Shown: in pieces, positions 1-8,236 of the stretch
How the letters are laid out: every line of letters starts with the position of its first letter
Position numbering within the stretch: position 1 is the first letter of the stretch
From: Ferruginibacter sp.
GTDB taxonomy: Bacteria > Bacteroidota > Bacteroidia > Chitinophagales > Chitinophagaceae
DNA length: 34,240 bases
NCBI GenBank assembly: GCA_025352695.1
Contig: JANXSK010000064.1
Span: 1-34,240 of the forward strand
Direction: 5' to 3'
Program-made: the position numbers and the translations under genes
Notes under the pieces: generated by a model
The model's database searches: none
Told to the model about the DNA's origin: nothing
The model's input: the letters and a program-made list of their open reading frames with translations, nothing else

Positions 1-37
1 TACTTTCAATAAAATTAGAAGGGGTAAATTATAATCC

Positions 38-45
38 TATCTTTG
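38..45 (+). promoter_or_regulatory. Bacteroidota-type -7 box ahead of tRNA-Val
   Basis: TATCTTTG matches the Bacteroidota primary-sigma -7 consensus TAnnTTTG and lies 36 bases before the first base of the tRNA, which leaves room for a short trimmed leader. No clear TTTG-type -33 box is visible at the usual spacing, so the assignment rests on the -7 box and its position. Confidence 0.5.
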
Positions 46-81
46 CTCTCCGGAAAAAGAGACAAGGGGAAAAGAAAAAAA

Positions 82-159
82 GGGAGTTTAGCTCAGTTGG
101 TTTAGAGCATCTGCCTTACAAGCAGAGGGTCGGCGGTTCGAACCCGTCAACTCCCACCA
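82..159 (+). tRNA. tRNA-Val (anticodon TAC)
   Basis: A full cloverleaf can be folded. The acceptor stem is GGGAGTT with AACTCCC, the D arm is GCTC...GAGC, the anticodon stem is TCTGC with GCAGA around the loop CTTACAA (anticodon TAC, valine), and the T arm is GGCGG-TTCGAAC-CCGTC with one G-U pair. The CCA end is encoded. The gene stands alone and is followed at once by a terminator. A decayed mobile element lies just downstream; tRNA genes are common integration targets, but I see no repeated tRNA 3' end in the window, so use as an att site is only a possibility. Confidence 0.97.
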
Positions 160-186
160 AGCCTCACAGAAATGTGGGGCTTTTTT
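160..186 (+). terminator. Intrinsic terminator of tRNA-Val
   Basis: The arms GCCTCACA and TGTGGGGC (one G-U pair) enclose a GAAA tetraloop and are followed by a run of six T. It begins immediately after the tRNA CCA. Confidence 0.88.
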
Positions 187-533
187 ATAAGTATTAGATA
201 AATATTTGAACAATAATAATTTAACTGATTTTCAATTTGTTATGAGTCTAATGCTGTGATGAAGCTGATCAATTTATTATTTTTTACCATCTTTATATGA
301 TGATTTTGCTTAAAAAATTTACGCTGTATTCATCTTCTTAAATCGGCTTTTTTTGAGATTTGCAAACAATTTACAAACAAACGCCATCTAATAATTTGCC
401 AACTCGAATTTGAAAACATTTTAAAAGGAAAGTAAAAGAACTAATATGCATTAAAGGTAAACTATTTTCAAAAAAAATGCCGGTAATAATACCGGCAAAT
501 ATATATTTGAGTTATCACAACCAATCATCTATT
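187..533. other. AT-rich gap between tRNA and element remnant
   Basis: No reading frame with recognisable protein sequence is present. The stretch is very AT-rich, with several short A and T runs. It would be the natural place for a left attachment junction of the element to its right, but no direct repeat of the tRNA 3' end is visible here. Confidence 0.5.
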
Positions 534-860
534 CTACGCAATATCTTGCCTCAATCTTTCAAACCGGGAGCCAAATTTCAACTGCTCTATTTTATTTTCC
601 TTGATATATTGTATCACTTCTGTTTTATCAAAATAAACCCTGCCTCTTTGTTTATGAGAAGGTAACCCCCTTTTTATCCAATCAGTCAAAGTTGGCAGTG
701 ATACTCTCAGAAACTTTACAATCTCTTTTCGGTTAAGCAGATCTTCCATTTTTTGCTCATCTTTCAATTCCTTTTTTGTAAATTCCTGAAGAAAATCTTT
801 CACAGCTTCTTTTATCCATCTTTTAAAGTCGTTTTCATTCGGAATACATAGTGTCTCCAT
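534..860 (-). CDS. Excisionase-like helix-turn-helix protein
   Basis: A 108-residue protein with an ATG start. Residues about 38-90 form a HTH_17/MerR-like winged helix: NRKEIVKFLRVSLPTLTDW is the helix-turn-helix and is followed by a basic wing (KQRGRVYFDKTEV). An amphipathic charged N-terminus precedes it. Proteins of this shape are carried by Bacteroidota conjugative and integrative elements, where they bind DNA at attachment sites or act as small transcriptional regulators. It lies beside other element genes on the same strand (accessory protein, DUF3945 remnant). The reading frame is intact, unlike most of its neighbours. Whether it acts as an excisionase or a repressor cannot be told from sequence. 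Confidence 0.75.
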   Translation of the reverse strand: METLCIPNENDFKRWIKEAVKDFLQEFTKKELKDEQKMEDLLNRKEIVKFLRVSLPTLTDWIKRGLPSHKQRGRVYFDKTEVIQYIKENKIEQLKFGSRFERLRQDIA

Positions 861-946
861 AAAATCATATTTAAAAAGTCATATTTTCATTTTCCCACTT
901 AGGAATTCCATCCATTTACAATGGCCAGAAATCCTTATCCTATTAT

Positions 947-1711
947 TTAACTCAGAACCGAATTATTTGGTTTAGCACTTATGGATCTTCCCAAACGTTT
1001 CTTTTTTAGCAGTCCGCTTCCAGATGAGGCATGGCTATCTTTTTCTGATTCGTTAATTTCTGTACTGTCCGTTTGTTTTCTTTTTGCCTGCATCTGTTTT
1101 TCCAACCAACGGTTTTGCAAAAATCGATACGCCTCATCTAATGTTATGCCGGTTTGGCCTTCAGAAAAATAAAATCGCTGGCTTACTTCCGACTTGATTT
1201 TTAAAGGGCTGATATTGCCAAACAACTCCTGGTATGAAATACCAGCCCAATATTTTAGTTTAAGCCCTATGGCAACTACTTTACCATCTTCTGATTTTTC
1301 TAACTCTGAAAGACCTTCTATCACCGATTCAACTTTCTGTTCTTTTTCCCAGCTTGCTTTATCTTCCAAATTGAATTGTTTTTTTGTGACAAAATCGAAA
1401 GCATTTTTCCAATCAATTTCTATTATTGATTTTTCCAAGTTAGAGGTATTAATGCCATTTATGGCAGCATCAGTTAAAGGTGTTTCCTTTTGAAGAATAG
1501 CATCATAATACGACAAAACATAAATACTTTGCTTGACATCCTTTTCAAAAAATAGTTGAAAGGTTAACTTGTCTTTGGCCTTCTCTATTTTTTGAGAAAG
1601 GATAAAATTCTCAGGCTTAAAACTGATTCGCTTTAACAATGAATAGCCTGCATTTTCAAAACCTAACGATTGCAACTGTCCCATTAAAGCTGAAATATTT
1701 TCGATATTCAT
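947..1711 (-). CDS. Element accessory protein of unknown function
   Basis: A 254-residue soluble protein with an ATG start and no signal peptide or membrane segment. I do not recognise a named domain. The first 190 residues look like a mixed alpha/beta fold. The C-terminus, from about residue 210, is a charged low-complexity tail (KQ/ES/SGSG) ending in a basic stretch (KKKRLGRS). It lies 39 bases downstream of the DUF3945 remnant on the same strand, so the two were probably co-transcribed within a mobile element. Genes of similar size sit next to DUF3945 genes in Bacteroidota elements, which supports an element-borne role. The frame is complete, but its partner is broken, so it may no longer be used. 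Confidence 0.6.
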   Translation of the reverse strand: MNIENISALMGQLQSLGFENAGYSLLKRISFKPENFILSQKIEKAKDKLTFQLFFEKDVKQSIYVLSYYDAILQKETPLTDAAINGINTSNLEKSIIEIDWKNAFDFVTKKQFNLEDKASWEKEQKVESVIEGLSELEKSEDGKVVAIGLKLKYWAGISYQELFGNISPLKIKSEVSQRFYFSEGQTGITLDEAYRFLQNRWLEKQMQAKRKQTDSTEINESEKDSHASSGSGLLKKKRLGRSISAKPNNSVLS

Positions 1712-1750
1712 TTTTCTAATTTTAAAATGAAAAATGGGTTTATGGTTCTG

Positions 1751-2173
1751 TTAAAATACCCCTAAATCCTTTTTACTGCTTTCCCTTTTCTTAGGTAAAA
1801 GCGTTTTATCATTTTTCTTTTCTAACCTTTCTTTCTCTGGTTTAGGCTCCTGCTTCAACTCTTTTTTTTTATCATTACTTAGTTCTTCTTTTACCGCTAT
1901 GCCTCCTTCGGCTTTCCCCATAAATTGGTATTTCTCAATCGACTCTTTTGCTACCAGCTTCATATCGGAATTATATAGATTTACCTTTTTAAACTGAGGG
2001 TCGGCTTCAATAAACATTTTATGGCTAATGCCATCTTTTTCAATGGTAACAAATTGCACATTACCTTTTTGAAGCGACTGTATTAAAGCCCTTTCTTTAT
2101 CTGGTGTTTTCAAATCCGTTATGGGAAATTTCTCAACTGCTGCATTTAAATCAAAGCCATACTTTTCATGAAA
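1751..2173 (-). pseudogene. DUF3945 protein, C-terminal remnant
   Basis: The open frame extends to 2173 on the minus strand, bounded by a stop at 2174-2176, with no ATG near its beginning. It reads FHEKYGFDLNAAVEKFPITD followed by a section with IQSLQKGN, VTIEKDGISHKMFIEADPQF and NLYNSDMKLV. This is the signature of the C-terminal repeat of DUF3945 proteins, large cytoplasmic proteins encoded near topoisomerase or relaxase genes on Bacteroidota elements. The usual several-hundred-residue N-terminus is missing. In its place lie a strong palindrome (2211-2259) and an IS200-type relic, so an insertion or deletion has removed the front of the gene. The tail is Lys/Glu-rich. A TTG at 2111-2113 could serve as a start, but a functional product is unlikely. 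Confidence 0.72.
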
Positions 2174-2210
2174 TTATTTTACTTCAAAATTGTTATTCTT
2201 GTCTTTGTTA

Positions 2211-2259
2211 TCAATGCCTTCAACCTACGGGTTAGAAACCCATAGGTTGAAGGCATTGA
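2211..2259. repeat. 49-base near-perfect palindrome
   Basis: The arms are 23 bases (2211-2233 and 2237-2259) with one mismatch and a 3-base loop, AGA. The centre reads CTACGGGTT-AGA-AACCCATAG. It lies between the truncated DUF3945 frame and the IS200-type transposase. Strong hairpins next to the ends are what IS200/IS605 transposases recognise, so it may be a sub-terminal hairpin of the element. It has no T-run on either side and does not look like a terminator. Confidence 0.8.
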
Positions 2260-2317
2260 CTAAAGTCATTTAAAGTGTAGGCTGAAGCCTATTGAAACCT
2301 TAGACTAGAGTTTATTC

Positions 2318-2749
2318 CTAACCCAGAATAAAATTCTGGTCACTGTTTGGCCCTTCCTTATGTTGATTCAGGTATTTCTGTATCATCTCATCGGTTATGT
2401 TGCCTGTGCTCCATGCACCATACAATATGCCCCATAAATGCCCTCCCCAATAACGCTTCTTCAATTCAGAATATTCCATCAGTATGATCTTTGCACTCCG
2501 GCCTATCAGTAGCTTCACTATACCGCTTACGCTTAACTTGGGCGGATAAATCAAATGGAGATGCAGATGATCCTTGCCTACAACACCCTTCAATATCTGG
2601 ATGTCCAGGCTCTCGCATGTCTAACGGATCAGATCCCTGCACCTTATTTGAATATCCCCTCGTAATACTTCATATCGATACTTTGCACTCCACACTAAAT
2701 GAACATGTAACTAATGGATACTATGGCTACCTTTTCTGACATTTTGCAT
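2318..2749 (-). pseudogene. tnpA: IS200-family transposase (TnpA), two TAG stops
   Basis: Starting from the ATG at 2747-2749, one uninterrupted frame encodes an IS200-type Y1 transposase of about 143 codons that contains two in-frame TAG codons, at about codons 13 and 43. Recognisable parts in order are HLVWSAKYRYEVLRGDIQIR, the HUH metal-binding motif within KDHLHLHL, the PPKLSVS loop, RYWGGHLWG, and the C-terminal helix STGNITDEMIQKYLNQH with the catalytic tyrosine. The length is that of the family, so only the two nonsense codons inactivate it. By family comparison the second TAG probably replaces a glutamine codon (CAG). A shorter product could start at a TTG at 2591-2593, but it would lack the first part of the fold. 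Confidence 0.85.
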
Positions 2750-2780
2750 CGCATAAAATTAGTTAGATATGTAAAAACTA

Positions 2781-2806
2781 AAGCCTTGGACTAAAGTCCA
2801 TAGCTT
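2781..2806. repeat. Hairpin on the outer side of the IS200 relic
   Basis: AAGC...GCTT and TGGAC...GTCCA pair around a TAAA loop, with two unpaired bases between the two stem parts. It probably marks the left end of the IS200-type element, upstream of its transposase. Confidence 0.5.
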
Positions 2807-3452
2807 GAACTACTGTATTGAGACCAGTCAAATGGTTATACCAAGTATATAACAATTTCTATACCGACTTTGACCAAAAAATATTGTTTATGCCGTTCCC
2901 TTTAAACGGGCTTTTCACTTCAATCTTCTTAATAGAAGTATTTTCATTTCAATCCCTAACGGAAATGATTATAGACCTAATAAAACTATTCCAATATATC
3001 CGATGCTGTACACCCGTTATATTTTCCTTTACGCCTCCGGCAATTAAGCCGGGAGGGCTGCATCGGATTAATATATTGGTCATTGAAATTAGCTCGTGCC
3101 TCCCCAAACACAATTCCAGATTAATTCAATTGTTAAGATGATTAAATGATTGCTCAAAAAATAAACTTGGCAAAAACTATTTCATCCCTATCAGACGCTA
3201 ATTTCTTAACAGGCTTTGTCAAAAGAAAGGTTTATGTCTCGCCAAAATGCAGGATCGTAACTGGCCACGGGTTTTTCAAAATAATCTCCACCCCAGTTTG
3301 GCCTCCTTCGGAGAAAATATTTATAAGGTAGTATTTTTTTTACAAAAACCTTGCTTTTGCCAAAACCTGTTTCAAGGCCGGGTTGCTACGATTAGAACAT
3401 ACGAGGCGTATGCCGACTTTAAACATTTATTAAACAATTAAAATTTACAATC
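2807..3452. other. Gap before ssb, no convincing gene
   Basis: The short open frames here have no recognisable protein sequence. The stretch holds a large imperfect inverted repeat (2991-3079) and small palindromes such as CCCTTTAAACGGG near 2898. A minus-strand frame between about 3180 and 3330 is free of stops for some 40 codons and has protein-like composition (for example WGGDYFEKPVASYDPAFW), but I cannot match it to a family and it has no proper start. It may be debris of the mobile element. Confidence 0.4.
2991..3079. repeat. Large imperfect hairpin with nested palindrome
   Basis: CCAATATAT plus CCGATGC (2991-3006) is the reverse complement of GCATCGG plus ATATATTGG (3060-3079), apart from 4 extra bases in the right arm. 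Inside lies a second palindrome, CCTCCGGC-AATTAA-GCCGGGAGG, with a one-base bulge. The whole could fold into one long stem of about 89 bases. It may be a recombination or origin-type structure, or a structured RNA. Confidence 0.5.
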
Positions 3453-3834
3453 ATGGAAATGACAGCAAGATTAACAGGTAATGCAAAAATCAGCACCCTA
3501 AAAAATGACAAGCAGGTGATAAACTTCAATGTAGACATTAACGATAGATACAAACCAAAAGGCAGCGCGGAAACAACAAAATTGCAATCTATGTACAATG
3601 CGATTATTGGGTAAGTCCAGGTATTGCACCCTATCTAACAAAAGGCGCATTGGTAAAGTTGCAAGGCCGTGTTGGTATGAACGCTTACAAAGCCAATGAT
3701 AAAGAAGCCAAAGCCTCATTAACCTTTCATGTAAACTCTATTAAACTACACGGAAGTGCAGGTGTAAATAATGAAACAACCGTAAAAAAATTGCGGAGGC
3801 AGTTGCAGTACCTACAAACGATTTGCCATTTTAG
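3453..3834 (+). pseudogene. ssb: Single-stranded DNA-binding protein, two frameshifts
   Basis: The ATG at 3453 opens MEMTARLTGNAKISTLKNDK and continues through the OB-fold to SMYN, where the frame breaks near 3590. One base further on it resumes as CDYWVSPGIAPYLTKGALVK and VGMNAYKAND. A second break lies in the A7 run at about 3784-3790. After it the frame runs to NDLPF-stop (3832-3834), which is the expected acidic SSB tail that recruits partner proteins. Each break is explained by one missing base. The intact gene would encode about 128 residues, typical of element-borne Bacteroidota SSBs. The terminator behind it is intact. Either the gene is recently dead or the two gaps are sequencing errors; the second lies in a homopolymer. 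Confidence 0.85.
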
Positions 3835-3846
3835 ACAGACGGTTAG

Positions 3847-3879
3847 GGGGCATTGACAAAATACTGATGCCCCTTTTTT
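3847..3879 (+). terminator. Terminator after ssb
   Basis: GGGGCAT and ATGCCCC form a perfect 7-bp stem around a 13-base loop, followed by six T. It starts 12 bases after the SSB stop codon. Confidence 0.85.
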
Positions 3880-3928
3880 AAAAATTATTTTTAAAATTTA
3901 AAATTAAGGTTTAACCAAACTAAACAGC

Positions 3929-5016
3929 ATGAAATATATTACCGGCATTTTACTGACTTTGCTGTTTTGCAGTTGTTTTGCTCCAGCACTGGCACAGGAG
4001 AAGATTATTCATGCAATTAAAATTAGCATTACATACATCCTTTTGCAGAATGGTTCGGTAACAATTGAAATTAAAACAGTACGTAAATGGAAGGATAACT
4101 TTTGTACCTTAATCCTTAATAATAACAGCAGTAAAAATGTACGGTTAAAAGAAATAGTGATGTTTCAAATCAATCATGTATTCAGTGGTAACACTTCTTT
4201 TTAAGCAGAAGAGTTTTAAATGCTTAGATAGCACCCCGGCACAATGGCCGGGCCAAAACTGGTAGGTAATTATGATGATAATAAGCATTATAAACTGCGA
4301 CAGTTTGTAGGATATAAGGCCGTTTACAACCTGCTGATATTATACGGCAATGACGGCAGCTGGGTGCTGTACAAAGTGGTGCTTATTTTGATAAAAATAC
4401 TACAAAGGTTACTGCTACCGCACCGGGATGAAAGCCATTTTAAAAGAGGCAGGCACTGCTTTTATTTTAGGTTGCAATCATGCGTTGTAGTCATCGCTTA
4501 GGTTGATAACCGGTTCAAGAAGCTCAAATGATATTAGTTGAGAGTGCAAAACTTTTTTAACTACTAGTGATGAAAACCCTTTTTGTAGCTGGCAAAAATG
4601 AAAAGCTGTGGTGGAACAATCCTGACTGTGTATTGCTAACCGGCAAACTTTCAAAAAATGAATTTATGTACCATGCATCATTGTTGTTTTCAACAGGCGG
4701 GTTGGTCCTGAGCGGGGATGACCTTACTACTATTACTACAGAAATATTGGGGATATTAAAAAAAATGGTGCCCCCAAAAAGAAAAGAGTGCATTGTTCAA
4801 TAATAATCTGGATATTGGCTGGATGAAAACTTTCGGTAAAACCTACCTGGTTCTTTTAAACAGGGAAGACGAGCCAAAAAAAATCAATGTCCCTTTATCA
4901 CATTCTTACCAAATTATAAATTAATGGACTGGTGAAAAAAGGGGGTTTATAAAACTAACTTTGATGATGAGTTGCCACCACGTTGCGGCAGGGTTTATCA
5001 AATGCTGGCTTTGTAA
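3929..5016 (+). pseudogene. Secreted alpha-galactosidase-like glycosidase (GH36-type) relic
   Basis: It begins with a clear signal peptide (MKYITGILLTLLFCSCFAPA, cleaved near LAQ). An N-terminal beta-rich domain follows (WKDNFCTLILNNNSSKNVRL), then LVGNYDDNKHYKLRQF and VVYNLL-like text with in-frame stops at 4202-4204 and beyond. Later pieces in shifted frames read MKAILKEAGTAFILGCNHAL (about 4430-4490), WWNNPDCVLLTGKLSKNEF (about 4612), STGGLVLSGDDLTTI, and a C-terminal piece TYLVLLNREDEPKKINVPLS that ends at 5016. The order and motifs fit GH36/melibiase-type enzymes. The catalytic middle is largely deleted: about 1.1 kb remain, against roughly 2 kb for an intact gene. It has many stops and frameshifts, so it is an old pseudogene. 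The family assignment is from memory of the motifs. Confidence 0.62.
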
Positions 5017-5278
5017 TTTTATTTGATAAATAAAAGTGAATTTTAATTATATAAAAATTTTATTGTTGAAGCAGCAATAGTCCTAAGCAAAATAATCCAC
5101 GCATAAAGCATAGTATGATGCCGGGTTTTGGCAAGTCCCGGCTGCAGGTGCAAATCATGATTATTACGAGGTATAGAATTCAAAATACCAGCCACGGAAT
5201 TTTGTAAATGCGGGCCCTAAAATAGATTTTTTGGCCAGGTAACAAACTAAGCAAAAAACACGCTGTTTTTTAATTAAT

Positions 5279-5430
5279 ACAAAAGATTTTTATTATACGC
5301 CAGATGAAGGTAAAAGCATTTATGCCTTTTGTATGACAGTGCCTGAAGATTATAAAATGCTTACTATTATATTCCTGATAAAGATGCCGGGCTGCTCGAT
5401 AAGCCAGTTAAATTTGTTATCTTACTGTAA
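5279..5430 (+). pseudogene. Glycosidase C-terminal fragment, possibly alpha-L-fucosidase
   Basis: One frame reads TKDFYYTPDEGKSIYAFCMT followed by VPEDYKML. After a one-base shift it continues YIPDKDAGLLDKPVKFVILL and stops at 5428-5430. The pattern of a TKD(I/F)xxT opening, a Gly-Lys-x-(L/I)-Tyr-Ala core and a closing hydrophobic strand resembles the C-terminal beta-sandwich of GH29 alpha-L-fucosidases. The catalytic domain is absent. The 260 bases before it (5017-5278) contain only scattered protein-like fragments that I cannot assign. It adds a fourth member to the decayed glycosidase cluster. Confidence 0.35.
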
Positions 5431-5584
5431 AATACACAAGCTATAATATGAAAAAATACCTCGAATGGATTGGTAATTTACTATTCTCAAAAAATGCCTT
5501 TTAAATGAGTATTTTTTTTACAACCCAAAATTTATTCCAGCCAATAATCAAACCAATCAATCATCGTGTGTTTAAATTATACAA

Positions 5585-8140
5585 ATGAAATTTAAAAAAT
5601 CAGTAAAAAAAATAATTAACCCATTAGAAAAAATAATGCTAACCCTGTTGTTTGTTTTCAGTTTTGGTTTGGCATATTCTCAGCCTAAAATCCATCCTCT
5701 AATTTCAACAAAAAAACTAACAGCTGATGCAGAAAAAGTTTTTCTACACCCGCCAGAAAGTGCAAAGCCTGGTGTACTATGGATGTGGATGGGAAACAAC
5801 TTAAGTAAGGAAGGCATTACAAAAGATTTGGAGGCGTTAAAAAAAGAAGGCTTTAACAGAACAACCATGTTTAGCCTGGCAGATATTACCACACCCTGGG
5901 CAGGGGTAATTGGTAAAAGCCCTACGCCTGAAATTATTTCCTGGACAGAGCCCTGGTGGGCTCTGGTTAGGTTTGCAGCAGAAGAATCAAAACGGCTGGG
6001 GATGGATTTTGGTATGTATAATGGCGCAGGTTACGAATCAAGCGGGGGTACCTGGATAACACCTGAACTTTCGATGCAGGAGTTATGCTGGTCGCAAAAT
6101 ATAGTAAGCGGTAATACACATGTAAGTATTCAACTACAGCAACCGCAGGTAGATGAACGGGGGCATACGCCTTTCCCAATTTTTAATGGAGAAACAGGGT
6201 TGGTAGAAATTCCGGTAGTAGCTGCCCGAAAAACATACTACAAAGATATTGCGGTGCTGGCACTTCCGGCAAAGGGTGTAGTGGATAAAAAAGATGTACA
6301 AGACATCAGTAATAAAATGCTGCCCGATGGAAACCTTATTTGGGATGCCCCCTCAGGCGACTGGGTTATTTATAGGTTTGGCCACACCACCACAGGTACC
6401 TATATACAACCGGCTCAATGGAAAGCAACTGGTTTGGAATGTGATAAAATGAGTGCGGAAGCAGTGGGCTTTCACATGAACCATGTAATTGGCGAAATTC
6501 AAAAACATCTTGCAGGCCTTATTGGTACAGGGTTTACGCATGTTCATTTTGATAGTTATGAAGCCGGATTACCATCGTGGACACCTTTAATGCAACAAGA
6601 ATTTTTAGCAAGGCGAGGATACGATCTTACCCAATTATTGCCAACATTTGCTGGCCGTACGATTGGCAGCCAGAAAGACTCATTAAAACTTATAACAGAT
6701 TTTGATGCCACCATTAAAGATTTACACCGCGATATTTATTTTAAAATTATTGCTGAAAAATTAAAAGCAGCCCATCTTCGTTTTTTATGTGAGCCCTATG
6801 GGGGGCCATGGCGGCAGGATGAAGTAATGCCATTAGTAGAAAATGTAATGACAGAATTTTGGACAAACGATGGTAAATATTCACCCTACGAACTGGTGCC
6901 TACTGTAGCAGCTTTAAGAAAATCGGGACAAAACTTAATAGAAGCAGAAGCCTTTACCGGTGACCCTGCAGACAGTAAGTGGGATGAAACGCCGGCATGG
7001 CTGAAACCTATTGGCGATGCCGCCTTTTGCGATGGAGTAAACCAGCTTGTATTGCATCGTTTTGTTCAGCAGGCATTTGACGACCGCTATAAACCGGGCG
7101 CTACCATGGGGAGGTGGGGCACCCATTTTGACCGTACCCAAACCTGGTGGAAACCTGCACAGGCAATGGTAAAATACTGGCAGCGTTGCCAGGCATTACT
7201 CCAGTGGGGTACGATAGCTGTAAAGACTGAAGATGATGTTATCGTTTCAAAAATAAAAGGAGAAGCCATTATAAAAAATATTCACCGGCGTAACAACAAA
7301 ACCGATATTTATTTTGTGGCCAATACATCGCGTAATCCAGGATCGGCAACCTGTGCTTTTAAAGTAACGGGCAGACAGCCTGAATTATGGGATCCTGTTA
7401 CAGGGACCATCCGTAATTTATATCAATTTAAACAGCAGGACGGCAAGACATTTGTACAAATAAATTTTGATGAAGCGCAAAGTTTCTTTATTGTTTTTCG
7501 TAAAATAGCCGTACCTGATACAATCAGCAAAAAGAAAAACTTTCCTTTTTTTAAAGAATTGGCAACAATAAAAGGCGCATGGCAGGTACAGTTTGACACT
7601 GCATGGGGCGGTCCTGTAAAACCGTTGACTTTTGCCAAACTTTCAGATTGGACAACAAGTGCAGAAAATGGTGTTAAATATTATAGCGGCACTGCTGTTT
7701 ACAAAAAAATATTTGATATGCCTTCCCGGCAAATTAAAAATAAAAAATTGGAGTTATTATTAGATATTGGTAGTGTAAAACATATTGCCCGTGTTAAATT
7801 AAATGGAACAGATCTCGGTGTAATCTGGACGGCACCCTGGCAGGTAAAAATTGCTGCAGGGTTGCTTAAAGCAACCGGCAACAAACTAATAATTGAAGTA
7901 ACCAATGTATGGGCAAACCGCTTAATTGGTGATGAACAGGAGCCTTCAGATTGTGAGTGGATCCCCGGCTATATCAGTAGCGGTTTTTCTTTGAAAGAAT
8001 TTCCTGATTGGTTTTTAAACAAACAACCGCGGCCATCTAAAGGCAGGTATTGTTTTACTACGTGGAATTATTTTACTAAGGATTCACCATTAATTTCGTC
8101 AGGGTTGTTGGGGCCGGTACGCATCCTGCAGCAAGAATAA
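5585..8140 (+). CDS. Secreted GH106 alpha-L-rhamnosidase-type glycoside hydrolase
   Basis: An 851-residue intact enzyme. A basic n-region and hydrophobic core (MLTLLFVFSFGLAYSQ) form a signal peptide, with Met1 or Met18 as possible starts. After it comes the GH106 opening (PPESAKPGVLWMWMGNNLSK, then GITKDLEALKKEGF). The barrel carries conserved acidic stretches, including FLCEPYGGPW (Glu near residue 402) and EAEAFTGD (Glu near 453 and 455), which are candidates for the catalytic pair. A C-terminal beta-sandwich of the GH2/GH106 type follows (VKLNGTDLGVIWTAPW, then EVTNVWANRLIGD). GH106 enzymes release L-rhamnose from pectic rhamnogalacturonans and related glycans in the periplasm or outside the cell. 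It is somewhat shorter than typical members. All neighbouring glycosidases are broken and this one is not. Substrate cannot be told from sequence. Confidence 0.9.
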   Translation: MKFKKSVKKIINPLEKIMLTLLFVFSFGLAYSQPKIHPLISTKKLTADAEKVFLHPPESAKPGVLWMWMGNNLSKEGITKDLEALKKEGFNRTTMFSLADITTPWAGVIGKSPTPEIISWTEPWWALVRFAAEESKRLGMDFGMYNGAGYESSGGTWITPELSMQELCWSQNIVSGNTHVSIQLQQPQVDERGHTPFPIFNGETGLVEIPVVAARKTYYKDIAVLALPAKGVVDKKDVQDISNKMLPDGNLIWDAPSGDWVIYRFGHTTTGTYIQPAQWKATGLECDKMSAEAVGFHMNHVIGEIQKHLAGLIGTGFTHVHFDSYEAGLPSWTPLMQQEFLARRGYDLTQLLPTFAGRTIGSQKDSLKLITDFDATIKDLHRDIYFKIIAEKLKAAHLRFLCEPYGGPWRQDEVMPLVENVMTEFWTNDGKYSPYELVPTVAALRKSGQNLIEAEAFTGDPADSKWDETPAWLKPIGDAAFCDGVNQLVLHRFVQQAFDDRYKPGATMGRWGTHFDRTQTWWKPAQAMVKYWQRCQALLQWGTIAVKTEDDVIVSKIKGEAIIKNIHRRNNKTDIYFVANTSRNPGSATCAFKVTGRQPELWDPVTGTIRNLYQFKQQDGKTFVQINFDEAQSFFIVFRKIAVPDTISKKKNFPFFKELATIKGAWQVQFDTAWGGPVKPLTFAKLSDWTTSAENGVKYYSGTAVYKKIFDMPSRQIKNKKLELLLDIGSVKHIARVKLNGTDLGVIWTAPWQVKIAAGLLKATGNKLIIEVTNVWANRLIGDEQEPSDCEWIPGYISSGFSLKEFPDWFLNKQPRPSKGRYCFTTWNYFTKDSPLISSGLLGPVRILQQE

Positions 8141-8149
8141 TTTAAGTGC

Positions 8150-8192
8150 ATAATATATTTTATAACTCCGTGATAAAACATATTATTTTTTT
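8150..8192 (+). terminator. Terminator after the GH106 gene
   Basis: ATAATATATTTTAT and ATAAAACATATTAT pair over 14 bases with one mismatch around a 9-base loop, followed by a T-run. The stem is AU-rich but long. It separates the intact GH106 gene from the GH43 relic. Confidence 0.65.
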
Positions 8193-8236
8193 ATAACTTT
8201 TTTTTCTGCAAAAATTTTGCACAACAAAATCAATAA

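Larger units (their letters stand above)
2211..2806 (-). mobile_element. Decayed IS200-type insertion element
   Basis: A single-gene unit without terminal inverted repeats. It holds a broken HUH transposase with a hairpin on each side (2211-2259 and 2781-2806) and a smaller palindrome, TAGGC-TGAA-GCCTA, at 2278-2291. Sub-terminal hairpins are expected for the IS200/IS605 class. The exact ends are not resolvable by eye, so the limits given are those of the outer hairpins. Confidence 0.55.

Noticed and set aside
3146-3441. Two plus-strand ORFs of 61 and 64 codons upstream of ssb
   Set aside because: No recognisable sequence; composition differs from real genes, and they overlap each other and a minus-strand open stretch.
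82-3879. Complete integrative element with att site in tRNA-Val
   Set aside because: Element genes are present, but no integrase and no duplicate of the tRNA 3' end can be found in the window.
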